Below are positions 44,729 through 55,777 of a stretch of DNA of 64,000 nt, piece by piece; positions within the stretch are counted from its first letter, which is position 1; each line of letters begins with the position of its first letter. Origin of the DNA: Actinophytocola gossypii (GTDB lineage Bacteria > Actinomycetota > Actinomycetes > Mycobacteriales > Pseudonocardiaceae); the NCBI RefSeq assembly GCF_025165815.1, contig NZ_JAFFZE010000006.1, forward strand, positions 372,001 to 436,000, read 5' to 3'. Position numbers and translations under genes: made by a program. The notes beneath the pieces are model-generated. The model ran no database searches and was not told where the DNA came from. It saw only the letters and a list, made by a program, of their open reading frames with translations.

Positions 44729-45292
44729 GTGAGCACCCAACGGGACCGCATGCTGCGCGGTGAGTGGTACAAGGACAGCGACCCGGTGCTGGTCGAGGAA
44801 CGACGGCGGTGCGGTTCGCTCCTCGACCGGTTCAACGGCACGGCGGCCGCCGCCGAGGAGGAGCGGCAGGAGATCCTGCGCGACCTGCTCGGCGAACTCG
44901 GCGCCGGCTCCTGGATCATGCCGCGCCTGCGGTGCGACTACGGCTACCTGATCCGGTTGGGCTCGAACAGCTTCCTCAACTACGACGCGATCCTCATGGA
45001 CTGCGCCCCCATCACGATCGGGAACGACGTGTCGATCGGCCCGCGGGCCCAGTTCCTGACCGCCCTGCACCCGCTCGACGATCACGAACTGCGCCGCCAG
45101 CGGTGGGAGCGAGCCGAACCCATCGTGGTCGGCGACAACGTGTGGTTCGGCGGCGGCGTCATCGTGTGCGCCGGGGTGACGGTCGGAGACAACACGGTGG
45201 TCGGCGCGGGCAGCGTGGTGACGCGCGGTCTGCCAGCCGGCGTGCTGGCGGCGGGGAACCCGGCTCGGGTGATCCGCGACCTGAACCGCTGA
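44729..45292 (+). CDS. Maltose/galactoside O-acetyltransferase-like enzyme
   Basis: 187 residues. The N-terminal Mac domain (MLRGEWYKDSDPVLVEERRRC) is followed by the left-handed beta-helix hexapeptide repeats typical of NodL/LacA/Maa acetyltransferases. HPLDDHELRR supplies the catalytic histidine region. The C-terminus PAGVLAAGNPARVIRDL is the standard end. It transfers acetyl from acetyl-CoA to a sugar hydroxyl. It begins 10 bases after the peptidase relic and is convergent with arsC, 3 bases away. Confidence 0.87.
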   Translation: MSTQRDRMLRGEWYKDSDPVLVEERRRCGSLLDRFNGTAAAAEEERQEILRDLLGELGAGSWIMPRLRCDYGYLIRLGSNSFLNYDAILMDCAPITIGNDVSIGPRAQFLTALHPLDDHELRRQRWERAEPIVVGDNVWFGGGVIVCAGVTVGDNTVVGAGSVVTRGLPAGVLAAGNPARVIRDLNR

Positions 45293-45295
45293 CGG

Positions 45296-45697
45296 TTACC
45301 CCAGTTCACCCAGCAGACCCCGGACCCGGCGCTCGATGTCGTCCCGAACCAGGCGGACGGCGTCGAGCCCCTGGCCGGCGGGGTCGTCGAGGGCCCAGTC
45401 GAGGTACCGCTTGCCGGGGAAGATCGGGCAGGCGTCGCCGCAGCCCATCGTGATGACCACGTCGCTGGCGACCACGGCGTCCGTGCTGAGCACCTTCGGC
45501 ACCTCGGCGCCGATGTCGATGCCCACCTCGCGCATGGCGTCCACGACGACGGGGTTGACCGCGTCCGCCGGTGCCGAGCCCGCGGACCGGACCTCCACAC
45601 GCCCCTGCGACAGGTGGGTGAGGAACGCGGCCGCCATCTGCGAACGGCCCGCGTTGTGCACGCAGACGAACAGCACGGAAGGGCGTTCCCCGGTCAT
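45296..45697 (-). CDS. arsC: Arsenate reductase / low-molecular-weight phosphatase family
   Basis: 133 residues. The phosphatase-like loop VCVHNAGRSQMA supplies the nucleophile Cys12. Further cysteines at 86 and 90 (GCGDACPIFPG) allow the disulfide relay used by thioredoxin-type arsenate reductases. It reduces arsenate to arsenite, which is then exported or modified. ATG 45697 overlaps the arsR stop (ATGA), so reductase and repressor are co-expressed. No arsenite pump gene is visible in the window. Confidence 0.88.
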   Translation of the reverse strand: MTGERPSVLFVCVHNAGRSQMAAAFLTHLSQGRVEVRSAGSAPADAVNPVVVDAMREVGIDIGAEVPKVLSTDAVVASDVVITMGCGDACPIFPGKRYLDWALDDPAGQGLDAVRLVRDDIERRVRGLLGELG

Positions 45698-46008
45698 CCG
45701 GTCACCTCCGCCGGCCGGGCGAGCAGGGCCGCGAGCATGTCGGTCGTGTCGGGGCGGAGCCAGTAGTACACCCAGGTGCCCCGCCGTTCGCAGTCGATGA
45801 GCCCGGCTTGGCGCAACAGCTTGAGGTGGTGGGAGATCGTCGGCTGGGACAGGTCGAATGCCGGCGTCAGCTCGCACACGCAGACCTCGCCCCCGGCTCC
45901 CGAGGCGATCATCGACAGCAACCGCAGCCGCACGGGGTCTCCCAGCGCCTTGAACGCCCGCGCCAGCTCCGCCGCCCGCCGCTCGACAAGCGCCTCCTGA
46001 ATCGACAC
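45694..46008 (-). CDS. arsR: ArsR-family arsenic-responsive repressor
   Basis: 104 residues from GTG 46008. The winged helix is PTISHHLKLLRQAGLID, and the metal site EVCVCELTPAF has Cys43 and Cys45 as in arsenite-sensing ArsR. Binding of As(III) or Sb(III) releases the operator. The start is the only reasonable one in frame, although the GAAGG site is very close to it. It is coupled to arsC. Immediately upstream is an A+T-rich stretch suitable as its operator. Confidence 0.87.
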   Translation of the reverse strand: MSIQEALVERRAAELARAFKALGDPVRLRLLSMIASGAGGEVCVCELTPAFDLSQPTISHHLKLLRQAGLIDCERRGTWVYYWLRPDTTDMLAALLARPAEVTG

Positions 46009-46031
46009 CCTTCTATATTGACTGATATCGA
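46009..46031. promoter_or_regulatory. A+T-rich element upstream of arsR, candidate operator
   Basis: CTATATTGACTGATATCGAT stands out as A+T-rich with an ATAT-N6-ATAT dyad directly ahead of the arsR start. ArsR operators are usually A+T-rich imperfect palindromes overlapping the promoter, so this is the obvious autoregulatory site. It is inferred from position. Confidence 0.4.
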
Positions 46032-46090
46032 TCCAACTGGCAAGCGCGATGGTCCGTGCCCCGCCGCCACGACCGTGTCGACCGACCGCC

Positions 46091-46168
46091 GTGCCCGCCG
46101 ACAGGCCCGCGGTGTTCGCCGAGATGTCCCGCGTGCTGAGCCGCATCGGAATCTCGGATGTCGTCGGC
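46091..46168 (+). pseudogene. Fragment resembling arsenite methyltransferase (arsM relic)
   Basis: The frame here reads PADRPAVFAEMSRVL and then SRIGISDVVG. ArsM-type arsenite methyltransferases have, at this point, a sequence like DKPAVLAEM-RVLRPGGRIGISDVV, so the match is close with the PGG turn missing. No SAM motif or cysteine region remains on either side. Its place directly upstream of arsR-arsC supports a decayed ars gene. The rest of 46009-46302 shows nothing else convincing. The match is from recognition, not a search. Confidence 0.45.
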
Positions 46169-46302
46169 AGGACACCCCGACCCACCAGGTCGCCGACGTT
46201 GAACAGTCTCGCAGTCGGATCGAGGACGGGTAGGTACCGGTTGGCCGGACGAGCCCACCGTGTTTCCGTCGAACGCGGGAGTCGACGTGGCGGGGGTGCG
46301 GG

Positions 46303-46695
46303 ATGCGGACCGTGGCGACGAGCGCGGGACTGTCGGTCGAGGTGCTGGCCGGCACGTTCGCGCTGCACGGGGTGGCACACGTGGTGCGCGCGGCGACCCC
46401 ACCACTCACCGTGGCCGGCGGCGGCGTGTTCCTGGCGGCGATGGTGACCCTGCTGGTGCGTGGTTGGCGCGCTCGCCGCGTGGCCCCGGCCACCGCCGTC
46501 CTCGGCGTGCTCACCGTGGGGGCGCTGACCACCGTGCATCTGGTACCGATGTGGGGCGCCCTCAGCGAGCCGTGGTTCGGCGCCGGAGTCCACCTGATCT
46601 GGTGGATCACCCTGTGGCTCGCCCTGGCCGGCGCGTCCTGGGCCGCCGTCGCCGCCGGCCACGAGTGGATGGTCGCGAAGCCCGGGTCACCGTAA
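46303..46695 (+). CDS. Small four-helix membrane protein of unknown function
   Basis: 130 residues with about four hydrophobic helices and conserved-looking histidines in LHGVAHVVRA, TTVHLVPMWG and VHLIWW. Codon use is typical of genuine genes here. No family recognised. It lies downstream of the arsM-like fragment on the same strand, so it might once have been part of an ars locus, but nothing in the protein proves that. The 125-bp gap after it contains nothing recognised. Confidence 0.6.
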   Translation: MRTVATSAGLSVEVLAGTFALHGVAHVVRAATPPLTVAGGGVFLAAMVTLLVRGWRARRVAPATAVLGVLTVGALTTVHLVPMWGALSEPWFGAGVHLIWWITLWLALAGASWAAVAAGHEWMVAKPGSP

Positions 46696-46820
46696 CGCCG
46701 CCTCCACCGCGGCGAGCCAGAAAGCGCCACCGCGACCGCCGCCACCGGTACTCGACGTAACCCGTCGATGTCCACCAACTGCGACGGCCGCACGCTCGCG
46801 ACGCTACCCGCACCTCCTGG

Positions 46821-48521
46821 TCAGCCGCCTTCGGTGGGCTGGCACTCCGGGGGTTGGCAGAGGAGCTTGGACAGCGCCGCGTAGAAGATGTCGCCGATCT
46901 TGGTGGGGTCGGGGGTGGTGAAGGCCTGGCCGCCGGTGGCGCCGGCGATGGCTTGGAGTTCGGCCTCGTCGATGTCGGGGCCGATGCCGATGCCGATGAT
47001 CTGGACGGGGCGGCGAGGGTCCTGGAGCGCTCCCAGTTCGGCCAGCAGGCCTTCCCGGCTGATGCCGTTCGCGTCTTCGTTGCGGCCGTCGGTGAGCACG
47101 ATGACCAGGTTGATCCGGCCGGGCTCGAAGTTCTGGGTCGCGGAGCGGTACGCGGCCAGGGTGCTGTCGTACAGGCCCGTCGCGCCGTTGGGGAGGGCCT
47201 GGACCTCGCGGAGGCGTTCGATCGCGCCGGTTGACTGGAGGTCGGACACCGGGCGTACCGGGACCAGCTCGCGGTGGTCGCGGTTCTCGCCGTCCAGGTT
47301 CGTGGAGAACAGCCAGATGCCCAGTTTCGTCGTCGGTTTCATGAGGCCGATGCCCAGTTCGGCCGCTTGCAGGGTCACGGCCATGCGGTTGCGGCCGGTG
47401 CCGGGGACGGGCTCGTTCATCGAGCCGGACACGTCGAGCAGTACCTGGATTCTGGCGCTCAGGTTCACGCCGGCCCACTGGTTGAGGACCTGGTCGACCT
47501 GCGCGGGCTCGGGGAGTGGGGCGGGGGTCATCTTGCGACCCATCGTCCGGCGGTCGTTGTCGCGATCCCGCAGCATCTCGCCGTCGGGGGTGCGGAAGCC
47601 GGCGTCGGCCAGCACTCCGGCTGCCTCCTGGGCGATCAGCTCGGAGAGGAAGCGTTCGGCGGCGTCGCGTTCGGCGGGCTCGGTGTCGGGGAGGACCACG
47701 TAGGGGTAGTCGAGGGCGGGGACGGCGGGTTGGGCGTAGACGGCTACCAGGGGCACTCCGGAGCCGCGGACGTTGTGGCGCAACACCGCCAGCTCCGAGG
47801 CGGGGAAGCCGTCCAGGGGCTCCTCGCTGCTTGCCACGCCGGGGAGTCTGGTGAACAGGTCCGCGGCCCTCGGCACCGTGTTCGGGGACAACGTGCGCAG
47901 TTCGGCGGTGATCGCCTGGGCGTTGTCGCCGTGCAGGTCCCGGACGCCGAACAGGGTGGACACGCCGGCCGGTTCGCGCGCCGGATCGGGCATGCCGATG
48001 GTCAGGTCCTGGCGAGCCTCCGGGCCGAGCACCTCCGCCCAGGTCGGCTCGTCGCTGGGCCAGCCGATTCGGCTCGCGGCCTCCTCGGTCAGCGCCAGCA
48101 CGACCGGGGAACTGGCGATCGACGTGCCCTGTACCGGGACGTTCCACGCGCCCTTCTCCTGCGCGCGCTGCAACCAGATCGTCGACTCGGGGATCCACAC
48201 GTGCGGGCGTTCGGTGCCGTCCGACAACACCAGCGAGTCCGCCGTCACCGACGACTCGCGGGCGGTCACCGACACCTCGTAGCAGGCGTCGCCCTCCTGC
48301 TCGGCCACCCGGTCGGCGAGCTGGTCGACCACAGGGGCGATGTCCTCGGCGGCGGTCACCCGGACGGTGGTCGTCGACTCGCAGTCGGACGCGCCGAGGC
48401 GTTGGCTGAGGAAGTCGACGGTGAGCCAGCCGAGCAGGGCCAGCACCAGCAACACACTCAGCAGGATCACCGGCGACCGGGAGCGCGCGCCGCGGGACTT
48501 GACCGATGAGTGTCGCCCCAT
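46821..48521 (-). CDS. Membrane-anchored substrate-binding-like and VWA domain protein
   Basis: 566 residues. A cytosolic basic start and one membrane helix (ILLSVLLVLALLGWLTVDF, about 19-37) place the rest outside. Residues 50-320 resemble an extracellular solute-binding protein. From about 345 there is a von Willebrand A domain with the MIDAS motif DVSGSMN and the TDGRNED metal loop. Such two-domain proteins are widespread in actinomycetes, with an unknown role in envelope or metal-dependent adhesion. Cysteines near the C-terminus (LLCQPPECQP) may form a disulfide. Confidence 0.83.
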   Translation of the reverse strand: MGRHSSVKSRGARSRSPVILLSVLLVLALLGWLTVDFLSQRLGASDCESTTTVRVTAAEDIAPVVDQLADRVAEQEGDACYEVSVTARESSVTADSLVLSDGTERPHVWIPESTIWLQRAQEKGAWNVPVQGTSIASSPVVLALTEEAASRIGWPSDEPTWAEVLGPEARQDLTIGMPDPAREPAGVSTLFGVRDLHGDNAQAITAELRTLSPNTVPRAADLFTRLPGVASSEEPLDGFPASELAVLRHNVRGSGVPLVAVYAQPAVPALDYPYVVLPDTEPAERDAAERFLSELIAQEAAGVLADAGFRTPDGEMLRDRDNDRRTMGRKMTPAPLPEPAQVDQVLNQWAGVNLSARIQVLLDVSGSMNEPVPGTGRNRMAVTLQAAELGIGLMKPTTKLGIWLFSTNLDGENRDHRELVPVRPVSDLQSTGAIERLREVQALPNGATGLYDSTLAAYRSATQNFEPGRINLVIVLTDGRNEDANGISREGLLAELGALQDPRRPVQIIGIGIGPDIDEAELQAIAGATGGQAFTTPDPTKIGDIFYAALSKLLCQPPECQPTEGG

Positions 48522-48552
48522 CGTGGTCGCCCTCCAGGGTCTTCGAAACCGG

Positions 48553-50349
48553 TCAGTTGTACAGCGCGTGCACGTCCGTTGCGAAGTCCTTCATGATCAC
48601 GTTGCGCTTGAGCTTGAGCGACGGGGTCAGGTAGCCGTTCTCCGGGTTGAACTCCGTGTCCAGCACCCGGAACCTGCGCACCGACTCCGCCTGCGACACC
48701 GCCTGGTTCCCGTCGTCGATCGCCTGCTGGATCTCGGCCAGCAAATCGGGATCCTCGGCCAGGTCGGCCACCGTCGCGGAACCCGGTTTGCCGGCCGTCG
48801 TCTTCCAGTAGGTGAAGTAGTCGGGGTCGATCGTGATCAGAGCGGCAACATACTTCTGCCCGTCGCCGACCACAAGGGCCTGGCCCACCAACGGATGCGC
48901 GGAGATGCGGTCCTCGATCACCGACGGCGCCACGTTCTTGCCGCCGCTGGTCACCAGGATCTCCTTCTTGCGGCCGGTGATCCGGAGGAACCCGTCGGCG
49001 TCGAGGTCGCCGAGGTCGCCGGTGGTGAACCAGCCGTCGTCGTCGATGGCCTCGGCGGTCGCGGACTCGTTCTGCCAGTAGCGCGGGAAGATGCCGTCGC
49101 CGCGCAGTTGGATCTCGCCGTCGTCGGCGATCCGGACGGCGGTGCCGGGCAAGGGCTTTCCTACCGTCCCCGGCTTGAACGCGCCGGGCGCGTTGACGAC
49201 CGACGCCGCGGTCGACTCGGTGAGGCCGTAGCCCTCGAACACGATGATCCCGACGCCGCGGAAGAAGTGCGTGAGCCGGGACCCGAGCGCGGCACCGCCG
49301 GAGATCGCGTACTTCACCTGACCGCCCATCGCGGCGCGCAGCTTGCTGTAGACGAGCCGGTCGAACAGGGCGTGCTTGAGGCGCAGGCCCAGCCCGGGCC
49401 GGCCGGCGGCCTCGCTGTAGGCGATCGCGGTGGCCGCGGCGGCGTCGAAGATCTTGCCCTTGCCGCCGGCGTGCGCCTTCTGCCGCGCGCCGTTGTAGAC
49501 CTTCTCCAGCACGTACGGCACGGACAGGATGAACGTCGGCCGGAACGAGGCCAGGTTGTCGGTGAGCGTCTTGACGTCGGCCCAGTGCCCGAGCGTCGCC
49601 CTGGCCAGCACCGTGCCGACCTCGACCATGCGGCCGAACACGTGCGCCAGCGGCAGGAACAGCAGCGTCGACTGCTGGTTGCCCGGCTCGCCCTTGAACA
49701 TCGCGGCCAGGTACTCGACGGCGTTGCCGACGGCGGCGAGCAGGTTGCGGTGGGTGAGCACCACGCCCTTGGGGCGGCCGGTGGTGCCGGAGGTGTAGAT
49801 GATCGTCGCCAGGTCGTCGGCGGTGACCGCCGCCCGGCGCTCCTGGACCGCGTCGGCGGGCGTCTCCGCGCCCGCGGCGACGAGCGTGCCGACGGCGTCG
49901 TCGTCGATCCGCCAGACGTGCTTGAGGTCGGGGAGCTTGCCGCGGACCGCGTCGACCTTCTTCGCCAGCGGCTCGGTCTCCACGACCACGGCCGTCGCGC
50001 CGGAGTCGGACATGATCCACTCGATCTGCTCCTCGGAGGAGGTCACGTAGATCGGAACCGAGACGGCACCGGCGGCCCAGATGGCGAAGTCGAACAGGGT
50101 CCACTCGTAGCAGTTGGCGGACAGGATGCCGACCCGGTCGCCCGGGCCGACCCCGGACGCGATCAGACCCCTGGCGACGTCGACGACTTCGTCGAGGAAC
50201 CGCGCCGCGGTGACGTCCCGCCACGCCCCGTCGACCTTGCGCCGGAACGAGACGGCGTCGGGGGCCTCGTCGGCGTTGGTGAAGACGATGTCGGCGAGGC
50301 CGCCACTGCCCGGCACGGTGGCCAGCGGGGGGACGGCGAGTTCGCGCAT
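48553..50349 (-). CDS. Long-chain fatty acid-CoA ligase (FadD15-like)
   Basis: 598 residues, matching the roughly 600-residue FadD15/FAA group. Motifs are IIYTSGTTGRPKGVVLTH, EGYGLTESTA, TGDLGDLDADGFL, GRKKEILVTSGGKNVAPS and LKLKRNVIMKDF at the end. It activates long-chain fatty acids for beta-oxidation or lipid synthesis. ATG 50349 has GAGGAG upstream; a GTG at 50367 is in frame. Its neighbours do not suggest a dedicated pathway. Confidence 0.9.
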   Translation of the reverse strand: MRELAVPPLATVPGSGGLADIVFTNADEAPDAVSFRRKVDGAWRDVTAARFLDEVVDVARGLIASGVGPGDRVGILSANCYEWTLFDFAIWAAGAVSVPIYVTSSEEQIEWIMSDSGATAVVVETEPLAKKVDAVRGKLPDLKHVWRIDDDAVGTLVAAGAETPADAVQERRAAVTADDLATIIYTSGTTGRPKGVVLTHRNLLAAVGNAVEYLAAMFKGEPGNQQSTLLFLPLAHVFGRMVEVGTVLARATLGHWADVKTLTDNLASFRPTFILSVPYVLEKVYNGARQKAHAGGKGKIFDAAAATAIAYSEAAGRPGLGLRLKHALFDRLVYSKLRAAMGGQVKYAISGGAALGSRLTHFFRGVGIIVFEGYGLTESTAASVVNAPGAFKPGTVGKPLPGTAVRIADDGEIQLRGDGIFPRYWQNESATAEAIDDDGWFTTGDLGDLDADGFLRITGRKKEILVTSGGKNVAPSVIEDRISAHPLVGQALVVGDGQKYVAALITIDPDYFTYWKTTAGKPGSATVADLAEDPDLLAEIQQAIDDGNQAVSQAESVRRFRVLDTEFNPENGYLTPSLKLKRNVIMKDFATDVHALYN

Positions 50350-50480
50350 GTTCAGCTCCTCGAGCACGAAGCGGAGGCGCTCGCTCGGCTCCTGGCCCGT
50401 CGTCGAGCGCGCTACCTCACGGTAACTTGCCGCACATCTTGCCCGTGAAGCCCGCCCGAGGCCAGCCCCCGACTATGCGA

Positions 50481-50517
50481 GGGCCCCCTCACCGCCCGCG
50501 ACGCGGTGAAGGGGCCC
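50481..50517. terminator. GC-rich hairpin terminator downstream of the secreted protease gene
   Basis: GGGCCCCCTCACCGC pairs with GCGGTGAAGGGGCCC, 15-base arms with one mismatch, around a 7-base loop. It begins 10 bases after the end of the convergently placed trypsin gene and lies in the 176-bp gap to the FadD gene start. No T-run, as is usual for actinomycete hairpins. Confidence 0.65.
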
Positions 50518-50526
50518 GTCGTCGCG

Positions 50527-52988
<2,462 letters not shown>

Positions 52989-53105
52989 GCGTTCCTCCTG
53001 CAGGGGACGCCGGCAGTGGCCGGCGCGGAGGTTGTATTCAGTTGGTCACTCGATGTTTGCCCGCGGGCCGCGCCGCCACAAGCACGGCTTCTTCCCAGTT
53101 GACAG

Positions 53106-54653
53106 TCACCGGATGCCGAGTGCGCGCATGATGCGCAGCGAGCCGGTCATCGCCTTCGCGAACAGGCCGTACGGCAGCCGGCGCGGCGGGTCGAGCAGCG
53201 CCACCCGCTGGGTCGCGACGGTCTGCGACTCGGTGTACTTGAGCAGGCCCTCCGCGCCGTGGCGGCGGCCGAGTCCGGACGCGCCGACGCCGCCCATCGG
53301 CGCGTCGGTGCTGCCGTAGGCGGACGCGTAGCCGTCGTTGACGTTGACCGTGCCGACCCGCAGCCGCGCCCCGACCGCGGCGGCGCGGCGCCGGTCGCGG
53401 CCGAACACGCTCGCGTTCAGGCCGTACTCGGTCCGGTTCGCCAGGGCGACGGCCTCGTCGTCGTCGTCGAACGGGTACAGCGACACCACCGGCCCGAACG
53501 TCTCGGCGGCGTGGCAGCGCATGTCCGGGGTGACGTCGGTGAGCACGGTCGGTTCGTAGAAGTACGGGCCGAGGTCCGGGCGCGGGCGGCCGCCGGCGAG
53601 CACCGTGGCGCCCTTCGCGCGAGCGTCGTCGACGTGCTCGGCGACGGTGGTGAGGGCGCGTCGGGAGGTCAGCGAGCCCAGGTCGGCGCGGTAGTCGTAG
53701 CCGGCGGCCAGGCGCAGCCGCCCGGTCTCGGCGACGAACGCGTCGGCGAACGCGTCGAAGATCGAGTCGTGCACGTAGACCCGTTCCAGCGACAGGCAGA
53801 GCTGTCCGGCGTTGGCGAAGCAGCCGCGCACGGCGGCGCGGGCGGTCGCGGGGATGTCGGCGTCGTCGAGGACGAGCAGCGGGTTCTTGCCGCCGAGTTC
53901 GAGCGAGCAGCCGATGAGCCGGCGCGCGGCCCGCTCGGCGATCAGGGTGCCGGTGCGGGTGGAGCCGGTGAAGCCGACGTAGTCGCAGGTGTCGACGACC
54001 GCGCCGCCGACGGTGGGGCCGTCGCCGAGCACGACCTGGAGCAGACCGGCCGGGAGCCCGGCCCGGTACAGCAGCTCGACGCCGAACAGCGGGGACAGCG
54101 GGGTCTGCCGGTCCGGCTTGAGCACCACCGCGTTGCCGGCGACCAGCGCGGGCACCAGGTCACCGATGGACAGCGCGAACGGGTAGTTCCACGGCGCGAT
54201 GATCCCGACGACGCCCTTGGGGTGGCGGAGCTCGGTGGCGCTGACCGCGCCGGGGAGCGCGCCGGCGCGGCGGCGGGGCCGGAGCAGTCCTGGCGCGGTG
54301 CGCAGGTAGTGGCTGGTGACGAGCGCGGGCTCGGCGAACTCCTCGAAGGCGTCCCGGCGGGCCTTGCCGGTCTCGGCCTGGAGCAGGTCGGCGACGGTGT
54401 CGCGGTGACGCAGGAGCAGGCGGTGGAACCGCTCGAACACGGCGAGCCGGGTGGCGAGCGGGGTGGCGGCCCAGTCCCGCTGCGCGCGGGCGGCGTGCTC
54501 GACGGCGGCGTGCACGTCGTCCGGGGTGGACTCGGGCACGGTGGCCAGGTCGCCGCCGGTGAACACGGCGGTGGTGGTGTGCGTGCCGCCGGACCCGGTG
54601 ACGCGGGCGCGGAGGGTGTCGAGGAGCTCGTCGGTGAGCGAGGGTGGGCGCAT
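53106..54653 (-). CDS. NAD(P)-dependent aldehyde dehydrogenase (succinate-semialdehyde dehydrogenase type)
   Basis: 515 residues. Catalytic Cys286 in NAGQLCLS, general base Glu252 in LELGGKNP, Asn156 in PWNYPF and cofactor Lys179 in VLKP are all present. The protein resembles the GabD2-type succinate-semialdehyde dehydrogenases of actinomycetes, which keep a C-terminal extension (about 490-515). ATG 54653 shares one base with the SDR stop (TGATG), so translation is coupled. SDR oxidation of an alcohol followed by aldehyde oxidation is a reasonable pathway. Substrate not fixed by sequence. Confidence 0.88.
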   Translation of the reverse strand: MRPPSLTDELLDTLRARVTGSGGTHTTTAVFTGGDLATVPESTPDDVHAAVEHAARAQRDWAATPLATRLAVFERFHRLLLRHRDTVADLLQAETGKARRDAFEEFAEPALVTSHYLRTAPGLLRPRRRAGALPGAVSATELRHPKGVVGIIAPWNYPFALSIGDLVPALVAGNAVVLKPDRQTPLSPLFGVELLYRAGLPAGLLQVVLGDGPTVGGAVVDTCDYVGFTGSTRTGTLIAERAARRLIGCSLELGGKNPLLVLDDADIPATARAAVRGCFANAGQLCLSLERVYVHDSIFDAFADAFVAETGRLRLAAGYDYRADLGSLTSRRALTTVAEHVDDARAKGATVLAGGRPRPDLGPYFYEPTVLTDVTPDMRCHAAETFGPVVSLYPFDDDDEAVALANRTEYGLNASVFGRDRRRAAAVGARLRVGTVNVNDGYASAYGSTDAPMGGVGASGLGRRHGAEGLLKYTESQTVATQRVALLDPPRRLPYGLFAKAMTGSLRIMRALGIR

Positions 54654-55504
54654 CAGGTGTCGCGGTCGGTGGTGGGGGCGCTGGCGGCGGCGCGGGCCTC
54701 GTAGTCGGCGCGGGCCGCGCGCTCGGGGGCGTTGAGGACCTGATCGCCCTTGAACACGCGCAGCACCCACTCGGCGGCGGGACGGGGGAGCAGGCGGGTG
54801 AGCTTGTTGACCGGGCCGAGCGAGGCGGGTACGTAGATCTCGAACCGGGGCCTGCGCAGCGCGCCGACGATGGCCGTGGCGACGTCGGCGGCCTCGACCG
54901 CCTTGACGAACCGGGCGTCCTGCAGCCCCGCGGCGAGCTCCGTGCGCACCACGGACGGCAGCACGACGGTCACCTCGATGCCGCTACCCCGCAACTCGCC
55001 CCGGACGGCCTCGGACAGTCCGACGACGCCGTGCTTGGTGGCGCAGTACGTTGCCCCGCCGGGAAACCCGGCCTTCCCGGCGACGGACGCGATGTTGACG
55101 ATGTGCCCGGCGCCGCGCGGCCGCATCCGCCTGATCGCCTCGCGGGTGCCGTGGATGACCCCGTGCAGGTTGATCTCCAGCTGCCGCGTGGTCGACCGGT
55201 CGGACTCGTCCTCGAACGGCCCGAGCGCCATGATCCCCGCGTTGTTGACCACCACGTCGATCGGCCCCAGCCGCCCCTCCACTTCCTCGAGGAACTTCGT
55301 GAACCCGGCCAGGTCGGTGACATCCAACGGAAACGCCGTGGCCCCGATGCGCCGCGCCGTCTCCTCCGCGACGGCCAGGTCGAGATCCCCGATCGCGACC
55401 TCCGCCCCGTGCCGCACCAGCGCCTCGGCGGTCGCGGCCCCGATCCCCCGACCCCCTCCGGTGATGACCACGACCTTCCCGGCGAGCGAACGGGGTTGAG
55501 CCAT
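54653..55504 (-). CDS. Short-chain dehydrogenase/reductase
   Basis: 283 residues. The cofactor motif TGGGRGIGAATAEAL (about 15-29), NNAG, the catalytic serine in NIASVAG and YCATK with Tyr and Lys are intact. The C-terminal extension (about 225-283, PRFEIYVPASLGPVNKLTRLLP) is typical of the actinobacterial SDRs linked with fatty or steroid alcohol metabolism. ATG 55504 has GGGAGG 6 bases upstream. It leads an operon with the aldehyde dehydrogenase, and a perfect palindrome lies 26 bases upstream. Confidence 0.88.
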   Translation of the reverse strand: MAQPRSLAGKVVVITGGGRGIGAATAEALVRHGAEVAIGDLDLAVAEETARRIGATAFPLDVTDLAGFTKFLEEVEGRLGPIDVVVNNAGIMALGPFEDESDRSTTRQLEINLHGVIHGTREAIRRMRPRGAGHIVNIASVAGKAGFPGGATYCATKHGVVGLSEAVRGELRGSGIEVTVVLPSVVRTELAAGLQDARFVKAVEAADVATAIVGALRRPRFEIYVPASLGPVNKLTRLLPRPAAEWVLRVFKGDQVLNAPERAARADYEARAAASAPTTDRDT

Positions 55505-55529
55505 CCCGGGCCTCCCAGCGTAGGCAACA

Positions 55530-55549
55530 TACATTCCGGCAGGAATGTA
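55530..55549. promoter_or_regulatory. 20-bp palindrome upstream of the SDR/ALDH operon
   Basis: TACATTCC-GGCA-GGAATGTA is a perfect 8-base-arm inverted repeat 26 bases before the SDR start, typical in size and symmetry for a TetR-type operator. No regulator gene is adjacent, so it must be encoded elsewhere. Confidence 0.55.
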
Positions 55550-55590
55550 AACCGAGCATCCCAGCCCCGCTATCCGCTGGCAAGCACATC

Positions 55591-55678
55591 CGCGAGTCGT
55601 ACGTTCCCGTCGCGCGAGTCGTACGTTCCCGTCGCGCGAGTCGTACCTTCCCGTCGCGCGAGTCGTACGTTCCCATCG
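55591..55678. repeat. Tandem array of four 22-bp repeats (left side)
   Basis: Four consecutive 22-base units of CGCGAGTCGTACGTTCCCGT plus CG, with one substitution in unit 3 (ACC for ACG) and one in unit 4 (CAT for CGT), then a partial fifth. There are no spacers, so it is not a CRISPR. Three units of the same repeat occur in inverted orientation at 56688-56753, flanking the gene between. Confidence 0.9.
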
Positions 55679-55777
55679 CGCAAGTCCCGGGTGCTCAGTT
55701 ATCCACAACAGGGCGAGTTGTCCACAGCTCGGCTCCGTGCGCCTCCGAAGTGCGTTTTCGGCGGGCAAAGTCGGTGC

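Noticed and set aside
55591-55678. Repeat array as a CRISPR
   Set aside because: The 22-base units abut directly with no unique spacers and no cas genes are present.
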